From Nitrosopumilaceae archaeon (lineage in GTDB: Archaea; Thermoproteota; Nitrososphaeria; Nitrososphaerales; Nitrosopumilaceae): a stretch of DNA of 34,690 nucleotides. Made by a program: the position numbers and the translations under genes. Below the pieces are notes generated by a model. The model was not told the origin of the DNA and did not search any database. It saw only the letters and a list, made by a program, of their open reading frames with translations. The DNA is taken from assembly GCA_035631875.1 (NCBI GenBank), contig DASQHX010000009.1, positions 1 through 34,690 of the forward strand, in the 5' to 3' direction. Position 1 is the first letter of the stretch; each line of letters opens with the position of its first letter. Below are positions 14,660 through 20,940 of this stretch, in pieces.

Positions 14660-14733
14660 GCGGTTGTAGTACAGCTTGGTTAATATGCGGGATTGCCAAT
14701 TCCGCGACCCGGGTTCAAATCCCGGCAACCGCA
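14660..14733 (+). tRNA. tRNA-Gly (GCC anticodon)
   Basis: Acceptor GCGGTTG (14660-14666) pairs with CAACCGC (14726-14732), with discriminator A at 14733 and no CCA encoded. The anticodon stem CGGGA/TTCCG encloses loop TTGCCAA, giving anticodon GCC for GGC/GGU. The T arm is CCGGG TTCAAAT CCCGG. There is no intron. CTTTAATAG near 14628-14636 is a fitting TATA element. The convergent 140-aa gene ends only 5 bases beyond. Confidence 0.96.
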
Positions 14734-14738
14734 TTCAA

Positions 14739-15161
14739 TTATTTCTTTAAACCTTTTTTGATAATTTCTAGCGCGTTTATTGCTCTATCTGGATTTGGAA
14801 GTTGGATCATAAAGACATTTGATTTTCCATATTCAGAACGTGGTGAAGAGAGAGCAAGTAGAGATGATTCTGCGAGCGATTCAAAGAATTCAAAGCAATC
14901 GTTAGCATATAACAATAGTTTTTCAACTATATCTCCTTGTGAAAAATTCAAAGACACATCTACAAATACATGACCCAAGTCATCTTGAAGTATATTCAAA
15001 TTTGTTTCCACAGAAACTGGTTTGCCAGCAATTATTTTCATGATATTATCAAATCTTTTTTCTTCAAGAATAATACATGGTACCTTGATTTCATTGTAAT
15101 CAAACAGGGTTATGTCCCTGTGCGTTTTTGCTAATAGGCGTTCAAATTCATCATTTGACAT
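14739..15161 (-). CDS. Hypothetical 140-aa protein downstream of AAA+ ATPase
   Basis: Soluble, mixed alpha/beta: MSNDEFERLLAKTHRDI, IKVPCIILEEKRFDNIM, ILQDDLGHVFVDVSLNF, then EKLLLYANDCFEFFESLAE and IQLPNPDRAINALEIIKKGL. It has no Cys cluster, catalytic motif or membrane segment. It lies 42 bases after the AAA+ ATPase stop on the same strand, so it is probably the third gene of the winged-helix/AAA+ unit. It could be an adaptor or effector of the ATPase, but no family is recognised. Confidence 0.62.
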   Translation of the reverse strand: MSNDEFERLLAKTHRDITLFDYNEIKVPCIILEEKRFDNIMKIIAGKPVSVETNLNILQDDLGHVFVDVSLNFSQGDIVEKLLLYANDCFEFFESLAESSLLALSSPRSEYGKSNVFMIQLPNPDRAINALEIIKKGLKK

Positions 15162-15203
15162 TATTTTCGTTGCATCTTCCTATAAAAAAAAGATTACATT
15201 GGA

Positions 15204-16811
15204 TTAAATGATATTTACTGTTCTTGCAAGCATTCGTATTTTTTCATTGTCAGAGGAACCAATCTTATGATCGGCATATCTATTGTTAAAATAAAGAAGG
15301 TCTACCATCTTAGATTTGTCAACATTAACTATAATTGTAGATTCTGAGCTTGGGAGATTAGAGTTTGTAAGTATTACAAGCTTATCCACAAGTGCTGAAG
15401 ATTTTGAAATGTTTGAGATCTCTTCAAAGTTTTTGGCATGATTTTCATTTATCACAACGGCTATTCCAATTTTTGAGCCATATGGATCTTGATAAACTAC
15501 GTCAAGCGGCTGGTTTTGCTTTTCCAATTTCCCTATATTTCCCATTTCGTGTGCAAAATTAACAAGATTTGCGACTGCCTTTTTTAACTGGGTTCCAGTT
15601 GATTCACCCTCACATGTTTTTCTTATAGATATAAAATCAGATATTGGTACTGCCATTATACTTCCACGAACTTTTAGGCCGGGATATGTATGCTTGATTG
15701 TTTCATCTATAGCAGTTTCATCTATTTTTTCTAAATCAAGTTCTGATGATTTTTCCATGGCATGGTACAATATGTTTATGATTGAGCGCACACTACGAAA
15801 CTCTGGGAATTCATCATATAGTACTCTAATTTTCTCATCTAATTCATCTTGTGTCTTTTGTGTGAATTTACCCTTTTTGTCATTGTGTTTAATGTATTCT
15901 AAGACAATTTCCAAAAGTTCTTCTTGAGAATTTGATCCTACAAGGTCTATCTTGTAGTTTGCCTTTTCTAATCTGTCAAAAACAGAAGGGCTTTTGCCTT
16001 GAATCTCAGCATAACCCGAAGGTGTTGAGATAAGCAATACAACAGATGCTGGAAGATGCGCATTTATTATTCCCTTAATAAATTCTATAGAATCTTGATT
16101 TCCATCAAACTCATCAATTTCATAAAGAACAATTTTACTCAAGAATCTATGAGTTAGTTTTGAAATAGCTGCCATCATACCAAGTAGTTCTTCAAGATTT
16201 GTAACAGTATCAAACGAATTTGTGATTATATTTCGTATTAAATTTGATTCATAATAATTAAACCATTGTACAAGAAACTTTTTTATATTTTCTACAGAAA
16301 CAGATGACTTACCTGAAATTATCTCTTCTGCTTTTTGTTTTATTGTCAATCCAGAAAGTTTATTCATAAAAGAATAATCAAGTGCTTTTTTAGCAGAGTT
16401 ATCTCCTTGCTCTGCTCTATCCTGTATATACTCTACAAGTTTTGTTCTAAGATGTATAAAAAATTCATTTTCAAATCCTTTGATAATTGCATTGTAAAGA
16501 CTTGATATGGTCTTTGGAGATATTGTGGATAGATCAAGAAACGTGCAGATTGTATTATGTCTGCTTTGAAAGTTTTTTATATGTAAAGCCAAATGTGTCT
16601 TGCCAGATCCAACATCTTGGATCAATGTAATTACTCTAAAGTCACCATCGTTTGAATCTCGTCCCTCAACTTTGTTGTATAATTCTTTTATACATTCTAA
16701 AATAGCTGACTTGGCTTCTTTGTGTCTTTTTCCTCCTAGTATTCTTGCATCCTTTTCTGTTGGAGTTGGACTACTAGGATATGGATTATTTTCTAATTGA
16801 TATGCATACAT
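15204..16811 (-). CDS. AAA+ ATPase, ORC/Cdc6-like core, unknown function
   Basis: 535 aa. A P-loop lies at residues 65-72 (QDVGSGKT), with the usual first Gly replaced by Gln. Walker B is IVLYEIDE at 227-234, a sensor-1-like LLISTPSG follows at 260-266, and VFDRLEKANY near 278-287 could supply an arginine finger. The order and the N-terminal NPYP / lid layout resemble ORC/Cdc6 and STAND-like AAA+ ATPases. The last 150 residues (GIAVVINENHAKNFEEIS, LVILTNSNLPSSEST) look like a Rossmann/nuclease-like alpha-beta domain of unknown type. Its ATG overlaps the stop of the winged-helix gene by one base (TGATG), so the two are coupled. It probably uses ATP to load or remodel a DNA-bound complex; that is inference. 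Confidence 0.78.
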   Translation of the reverse strand: MYAYQLENNPYPSSPTPTEKDARILGGKRHKEAKSAILECIKELYNKVEGRDSNDGDFRVITLIQDVGSGKTHLALHIKNFQSRHNTICTFLDLSTISPKTISSLYNAIIKGFENEFFIHLRTKLVEYIQDRAEQGDNSAKKALDYSFMNKLSGLTIKQKAEEIISGKSSVSVENIKKFLVQWFNYYESNLIRNIITNSFDTVTNLEELLGMMAAISKLTHRFLSKIVLYEIDEFDGNQDSIEFIKGIINAHLPASVVLLISTPSGYAEIQGKSPSVFDRLEKANYKIDLVGSNSQEELLEIVLEYIKHNDKKGKFTQKTQDELDEKIRVLYDEFPEFRSVRSIINILYHAMEKSSELDLEKIDETAIDETIKHTYPGLKVRGSIMAVPISDFISIRKTCEGESTGTQLKKAVANLVNFAHEMGNIGKLEKQNQPLDVVYQDPYGSKIGIAVVINENHAKNFEEISNISKSSALVDKLVILTNSNLPSSESTIIVNVDKSKMVDLLYFNNRYADHKIGSSDNEKIRMLARTVNII

Positions 16812-17380
16812 CAGACATTCCTCACATAACCATGAACTAATCCTCGCATAATGATTCCTTCCTGACCGCCTGATGATACTTCATATTTTTCTCTATACTT
16901 TTCCACAAGTTCAGTTGCCATAGAGTAGAAGTTTTCTGATGAGATTTTTTTAGATTCACATATCTTTTTCCTTATATCTGAAAAAGGTGCCCATCCTATA
17001 GAAGTAGAAGACTCTGTTAAACGTTTATCAAATTCAACCTTAAAGTCACCTACTTGATTTGCCACATTTTGTTGTGAAGTTTTATTTACTGTATCTCCTA
17101 TGTTATTATATTCTTTAACTTTAGCGTCAAAGTGACTTTTTCCCATATCCATACTTAGAACAATTTTGCATTTGGGATCATTTTGAGATAAATATGAGAC
17201 ATAGTTATCTCGCGTCCATACAAAATATGCTACGCCTTTTTTCTCAATAAAAATTTGTTCTGTATCTATTAATTTTTGTAAAATATTATCACAGTTCTTT
17301 CCAAAAGTTTTTTTCAATTCTGCCTTTTTTATTCCATTTAAACCTGCAGAGGCTATACTCTCAAAAATGTTCTCACTCAT
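16811..17380 (-). CDS. Winged-helix-like protein partnered with AAA+ ATPase
   Basis: 189 aa. Residues 5-55 read as a winged helix-turn-helix (FESIASAGLNGIKKAELKK, ILQKLIDTEQIFIEKKGV, YFVWT). A charged, Asn/Gln-rich linker follows (about 80-115), then a C-terminal helical part (FSDIRKKICESKKISSENFY, MATELVEKYREKYEVSSGG) that may be a second winged helix. It is the first gene of the unit, with a TTAAATAAAATT box about 25 bases before the ATG (leaderless). It likely binds DNA and recruits or regulates the ATPase; the target is unknown. Confidence 0.66.
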   Translation of the reverse strand: MSENIFESIASAGLNGIKKAELKKTFGKNCDNILQKLIDTEQIFIEKKGVAYFVWTRDNYVSYLSQNDPKCKIVLSMDMGKSHFDAKVKEYNNIGDTVNKTSQQNVANQVGDFKVEFDKRLTESSTSIGWAPFSDIRKKICESKKISSENFYSMATELVEKYREKYEVSSGGQEGIIMRGLVHGYVRNV

Positions 17381-17531
17381 GCCATTAATTTCTTGAAATT
17401 TTATTTAATACCCAACGTAGTCTCGCCCAACAATTTAGTGAAAAATTCTTACCTATTGACACATAGCATAAATGAACAGCGGATAGTTTCTAAACAATGA
17501 TGAATGTGAAAGTGACAATATTTGGCATCAT

Positions 17532-17542
17532 GTATATTATAA
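17532..17542 (+). promoter_or_regulatory. TATA box of the C/D sRNA
   Basis: GTATATTATAAAGG: the TATATTATAAA core is centred near 17538. Transcription would begin about 27 bases on, at about 17565, exactly where the sRNA terminal stem begins. Confidence 0.6.
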
Positions 17543-17564
17543 AGGAATTTTGATAATTAAACAA

Positions 17565-17627
17565 AGCAGAATGATGATTGGGTAGTCTGAGACACATGAA
17601 GAATTATACCTGGGGTATCTGACTGCT
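17565..17627 (+). ncRNA. C/D box sRNA (2'-O-methylation guide)
   Basis: All four boxes are in order: C ATGATGA (17571-17577), D' CTGA (17587-17590), C' TGAAGA (17597-17602), D CTGA (17619-17622). A 5-bp terminal stem, AGCAG (17565-17569) with CTGCT (17623-17627), closes the kink-turn. D'-C' spacing is 6 bases. Guides are TTGGGTAGT before D' (9 bases) and ATTATACCTGGGGTAT before D (16 bases). By the N+5 rule both would direct methylation of a C, in target sequences ACTACCCAA and ATACCCCAGG. The RNA would act with L7Ae, Nop5 and fibrillarin. The targets were not identified here. Confidence 0.78.
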
Positions 17628-17734
17628 GTAAATAACAAAGATCACTTATTTTATCTAAAAATTATAACTAGGGCCAATATTTCGAATATAGTTTAGCCTA
17701 ATTTTGAATCCGAAGTTTAATGATGGTTTTGTGT

Positions 17735-17887
17735 TTACTCTTTTTCGAAATTGAATCCATAGGTACCAACATGTTTGTTCTCTTTCATTCGTTTGTACCT
17801 ATAGGCACGTTCTGCAAAGTAGATTGCAATAGTGATTGCAAGTGCGCCTGCTGCTGCGGCATATGTCTGCCAACCAGCTTCTGACAT
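17735..17887 (-). CDS. Small single-pass membrane protein, 50 aa
   Basis: ATG at 17887, TAA at 17735. The sequence begins MSEAGWQTYAAAAG and continues with one Ala/Ile-rich transmembrane helix (about residues 8-24). A basic stretch ERAYRYKRMKENKH (26-39) and a tail GTYGFNFEKE follow, consistent with the C-terminus facing the cytoplasm. A TTATTATATG box about 28 bases before the ATG supports expression. The size and topology resemble small accessory subunits of membrane complexes, but no family is recognised. Confidence 0.68.
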   Translation of the reverse strand: MSEAGWQTYAAAAGALAITIAIYFAERAYRYKRMKENKHVGTYGFNFEKE

Positions 17888-18020
17888 ACTCCATATACGG
17901 TAAAGTCATATAATAATTAGCTGTTTTATATTAATTTTATAAAAAAATTAGCTTATTATACACTTTGTTAAATATTTCATATTTAAAAAAACTCTTTTTG
18001 ATGAAATTCTTATGCACGAA

Positions 18021-18938
18021 TCATGAGTCAACCTTGTCAGAATTACGAAGTTCAGCCTCAATTTCCATTAAACGCTTTACTCTTTCTTCAACTGGAGGAT
18101 GTGTTGCAAAAAATCTCGCTATAGTCTGACCTGACATGGCTGGAATTATGAAAAATGCATTCATTCCCTCAATTCGTTTTAATTCTGGTTTTGGAGCTAC
18201 TTTTACCTCACCGCTTATTTTCATTAGTGCTCTTGAGAGAAACAGAGGTTGGCCTGTCATATATGCACCGCCACTATCTGCGGCAAATTCTCGGTATCTG
18301 GATATGGCACGTATTATTATAAAACTTAGAAACCATACAACTGCTGCTACAATCAAAACCAAGAATACTCCTCCCCCTTGTTGTTGTCTTCCTCCAGAAC
18401 CATATCCATATCCACCCCACATTGCACCAAACATAGAAGATTGCATGACAAACCATGCAATAGTAGAAAATAAACTTGCCAGAGTGATAACCGTAACATC
18501 TCTATGTTTGATATGAGTAAGCTCATGTGATAGTACTCCCTCTAGTTCATCTTTTTCTAAAATTCTCATGAGACCGGTAGTTACCACAACTACTGAACTT
18601 TTTGGGCCTTTTCCTGTGGCAAATGAATTTGCCACTTCCATATTTACTACGCCTATTCGTGGTTTTGGAATATTTGCTTTTACAACAAGTCTTTCAACAA
18701 TTTCATGTAAAATAGGATATTCATCTTTTGTTACTAGTTTAGTGCCAGTACTCCAAAGAACTATCCTATCTGAAAAATACCATTGAGCTCCGATCATCAG
18801 ACCAGCAATAACTGCCATCGGCAATATTCCTAATCCAAAATATAGCGATATGAAGCTAAGAAACGCAAGATAAATTATTGCCAGAACTAGAAAACTAAAT
18901 GTCATACGTAACGTTAATTGAATGTCAGTTTTGTGCAC
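18021..18938 (-). CDS. htpX: Protease HtpX homolog (M48 zinc metalloprotease)
   Basis: 305 aa. Two N-terminal TM segments (about 12-50) are followed by the M48 domain with zinc ligands H138 and H142 in SHELTHIKH, the catalytic E139, and the third ligand E217 in YREFAAD. Two further hydrophobic stretches flank a Gly/Gln-rich loop (YGYGSGGRQQQGGG, about 177-190). HtpX degrades misfolded membrane proteins on the cytoplasmic side. The start is GTG at 18938, with a GAATTATAAATC box about 26 bases upstream (leaderless); an ATG at 18905 is the alternative. It is divergent from msrB, an oxidative-damage repair gene, which fits a stress-related neighbourhood. Confidence 0.94.
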   Translation of the reverse strand: MHKTDIQLTLRMTFSFLVLAIIYLAFLSFISLYFGLGILPMAVIAGLMIGAQWYFSDRIVLWSTGTKLVTKDEYPILHEIVERLVVKANIPKPRIGVVNMEVANSFATGKGPKSSVVVVTTGLMRILEKDELEGVLSHELTHIKHRDVTVITLASLFSTIAWFVMQSSMFGAMWGGYGYGSGGRQQQGGGVFLVLIVAAVVWFLSFIIIRAISRYREFAADSGGAYMTGQPLFLSRALMKISGEVKVAPKPELKRIEGMNAFFIIPAMSGQTIARFFATHPPVEERVKRLMEIEAELRNSDKVDS

Positions 18939-19044
18939 GATGAAAAGGAGATTTCATCGATTTATAATTCGTCCGATTCAATTTTCAGCAAGCAAATTCT
19001 CTGAAATCAAAGATTAATATCTAAATTTATATTCTTAATATATA

Positions 19045-19425
19045 ATGGAAAAACTAGGCAGTGATTGGAAAAAGACACTTACGCCAGAACAATTCGAAAT
19101 CTGTAGAAATAAAGGCACAGAACCTCCATTTTCTGGAGAATACAATAATTGTAAGGAAAGAGGAATTTACAAATGTGTTTGTTGTGGAATAGATCTGTTT
19201 AGTTCTGATACAAAGTTTGATTCAGGTACAGGATGGCCTAGCTTTTGGGAACCCATCAAAAACAACGTGAAAAATGAGACAGACATTAGCTATGGTATGT
19301 TAAGAACAGAGGTAATGTGCAAAAATTGTGATGCTCATCTAGGTCATGTTTTTGACGATGGACCATTACCTACAAATCAAAGGTATTGTATCAATTCAGC
19401 TTCACTCAAACTTGAGAAGCGTTAA
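19045..19425 (+). CDS. msrB: Peptide methionine-R-sulfoxide reductase MsrB
   Basis: 126 aa, the usual length of a single-domain MsrB, which reduces the R-epimer of methionine sulfoxide in proteins. The structural zinc site is C44/C47 and C92/C95, and the catalytic Cys115 lies in RYCINSASL. Family motifs GTGWPSF (61-67) and GHVFDDGP (100-107) are intact. C46 and C20 are extra Cys and could act in resolving the sulfenic acid. A TATATT-like stretch precedes the ATG by about 20-25 bases. Confidence 0.96.
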   Translation: MEKLGSDWKKTLTPEQFEICRNKGTEPPFSGEYNNCKERGIYKCVCCGIDLFSSDTKFDSGTGWPSFWEPIKNNVKNETDISYGMLRTEVMCKNCDAHLGHVFDDGPLPTNQRYCINSASLKLEKR

Positions 19426-19469
19426 GCAATTTTCTGAAGGTCATTTCAAAATTACCCTAGTATTAATAG

Positions 19470-19486
19470 TACCGTACAGTACGGTA
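19470..19486. promoter_or_regulatory. Perfect 17-bp palindrome in core promoter (probable operator)
   Basis: TACCGTAC-A-GTACGGTA is an exact inverted repeat with a one-base centre. It sits between a TATTAATA box (19461-19468) and the ATG at 19491, so a dimeric regulator bound here would block transcription start. The regulator is unidentified; autoregulation by the miniprotein is possible but not shown. Confidence 0.65.
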
Positions 19487-19490
19487 TATC

Positions 19491-19598
19491 ATGTTAACCT
19501 GCGAATACTGTCCCAAACAGTTTATCGAAACAGCTACTGGTTTAGTTCAAAAAACATTCCATGAAGTACTTCATGATCCAGAATTAGTAAACAACTAA
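19491..19598 (+). CDS. C2H2 zinc-finger-like miniprotein, 35 aa
   Basis: ATG at 19491, TAA at 19598. It starts MLTCEYCPKQF and ends HDPELVNN. The ligands are C4 and C7 (CEYC), F11, L18, and H24 and H28 (HEVLH), i.e. C-x2-C-x16-H-x3-H, a classical C2H2 pattern with a loop about four residues longer than usual. TATTAATA lies about 26 bases upstream, giving a leaderless mRNA. A single finger this short probably binds nucleic acid or a protein partner. It lies 65 bases after msrB on the same strand but has its own promoter. Confidence 0.68.
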   Translation: MLTCEYCPKQFIETATGLVQKTFHEVLHDPELVNN

Positions 19599-19672
19599 TT
19601 CTAGTTCTTTTTTCTTCAAAAGTCATCATTAAAAACGAACTTTTTTATCGGCTGGTCTTGTTCTATTGTAAA

Positions 19673-20938
19673 GTGACAAAACATTCTAGCCGCAAAGGAT
19701 CATCGAATGTTGAAAAAAAAGATTCAAGTTCAGATGTTTTAAAAAAAATGAGTTCCATTTCTGATGCTACAAAGACTTTGGCTACAGAAGTAAAATCAAT
19801 GTCAAAAATTTTTGCGGAGAATCAAAAGATACTCATTTCGTTAAAAACCATGATAGATGCGGTTGGCTCATCGTTAGAACAAATTCAACGATATTCAAGG
19901 CAAGTAAATATTTTAGAAGAAGATACACAAAAATTGTTCACCGGATTAAGTCAAGTAAAAGCTCATTCCAATTTAATATCCAAAGTAAATGAACAGACAA
20001 ACAAACTTCAAGATCAAGTCAACAAGATACGTGAAAAACAAGAATCAATACCTGACGTTAATAAATTAATGCAAAATGTTGCTGACAGCCTTGATTCAAT
20101 TCGTAACAATACAAAAATGATAATGAATGTAGCTGAAAAAACAGAAAAAATAAGAGATGAAATTAAACAGGTAGCAATAAAAACAGAAAACGTGTCACGT
20201 CTAGAAGAAAACATTGTAAACTTGAAAGTAAACATAGATTCAGTAGTCTCAAAAACAGAACCTCTTCTCAATTTGAATTCTGATATAAGAGATGTGGGAA
20301 TAGAGCTTGGTTCATTAGTTAGAAAGACAGATTCTCTTGCTGCTTTGGGAGGAGACATTAGAAATGTAGGAATAGAATTTGTTAATTTTAGAGAAAACAT
20401 ACTTGGAAAGACAAGGCAAATAGATGAAAAAATGGCTGACTTGACAGAAATGTTAAACAGTAATGTAGCCTCAACATCAGAATTTCATAAAAAAACGAAT
20501 GAAATCTATAATGAACTACAAGATATTCGTAACATTACCCACAAGACATCCCAGAATACATCACGTGAAGTAATAGGGTTATTGCGTCTATCAGAGTTCC
20601 AGTCAAATGTACGTATGCACTCAGAATCAAAATATGGAACTCTGGATGATCTTGAAAAAATGATTAATCAAACAGTAGATATGGTAAATTTATTTGATAG
20701 ACTTTCTATTGAATCTGAAAAGAAAATGCCACTCCCACAAGAAGTAAAACAGTGGTCTGTGGCAAAAATACTGGATTGTGCAGATAGGTGGGAAATTAGA
20801 TTTACTGATGTGTTTAGACTTTTGATTTCTCAGTTAGGATCTGATCTTGTAAAAGAATCTTTGAAATTAGAACAGATCAGGGATTTATTTGGAATTCGTG
20901 CAGTTGATGAAGTAAGACACGAGTTTAATATCCAATAA
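19673..20938 (+). CDS. Long coiled-coil protein with C-terminal globular domain
   Basis: 421 aa from GTG at 19673 (MTKHSSRKGSSN). A TTG at 19658 is also in frame, but TTTTTTATCG at 19641-19650 places the transcript start at 19673. Residues about 25-300 are an almost continuous coiled coil with heptad-like spacing and many Asn/Lys/Glu, lacking Pro. Two copies of a motif (SDIRDVGIEL and GDIRNVGIEF, 24 residues apart) lie near 203-236. The last 90 residues (EVKQWSVAKILDCADRWEI, TDVFRLLISQLGSDLV) form a compact helical domain. No signal peptide or TM is seen. A structural or chromosome/cytoskeleton-associated role is possible but unproven. Confidence 0.7.
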   Translation: MTKHSSRKGSSNVEKKDSSSDVLKKMSSISDATKTLATEVKSMSKIFAENQKILISLKTMIDAVGSSLEQIQRYSRQVNILEEDTQKLFTGLSQVKAHSNLISKVNEQTNKLQDQVNKIREKQESIPDVNKLMQNVADSLDSIRNNTKMIMNVAEKTEKIRDEIKQVAIKTENVSRLEENIVNLKVNIDSVVSKTEPLLNLNSDIRDVGIELGSLVRKTDSLAALGGDIRNVGIEFVNFRENILGKTRQIDEKMADLTEMLNSNVASTSEFHKKTNEIYNELQDIRNITHKTSQNTSREVIGLLRLSEFQSNVRMHSESKYGTLDDLEKMINQTVDMVNLFDRLSIESEKKMPLPQEVKQWSVAKILDCADRWEIRFTDVFRLLISQLGSDLVKESLKLEQIRDLFGIRAVDEVRHEFNIQ

Positions 20939-20940
20939 TT

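Larger units (their letters stand above)
17381..17734. other. Gene-free stretch holding a C/D box sRNA
   Basis: No protein-coding frame is convincing in these 354 bases. The only structured element I can support is the C/D box sRNA at 17565-17627 with its TATA box. An ATGATGA at 17497-17503 lacks a matching D box. Near 17671-17703 there is a weak ATATT-TCG-AATAT hairpin. Confidence 0.6.

Noticed and set aside
14660-14738. tRNA-Gly as an integration site for the neighbouring AAA+ unit
   Set aside because: No duplicated tRNA 3' end, integrase or composition change was seen in the flanking sequence.
15694-15927. Plus-strand open frame inside the AAA+ ATPase gene
   Set aside because: Antisense to a clearly coding P-loop protein and rich in Ser, as expected of a shadow frame.
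17497-17503. Second C box (ATGATGA) upstream of the C/D sRNA
   Set aside because: No CTGA D box or terminal stem follows at a suitable distance.
17671-17703. Hairpin with ATATT-TCG-AATAT core
   Set aside because: Only five A/T pairs, expected by chance in AT-rich DNA; no promoter or T run frames it.
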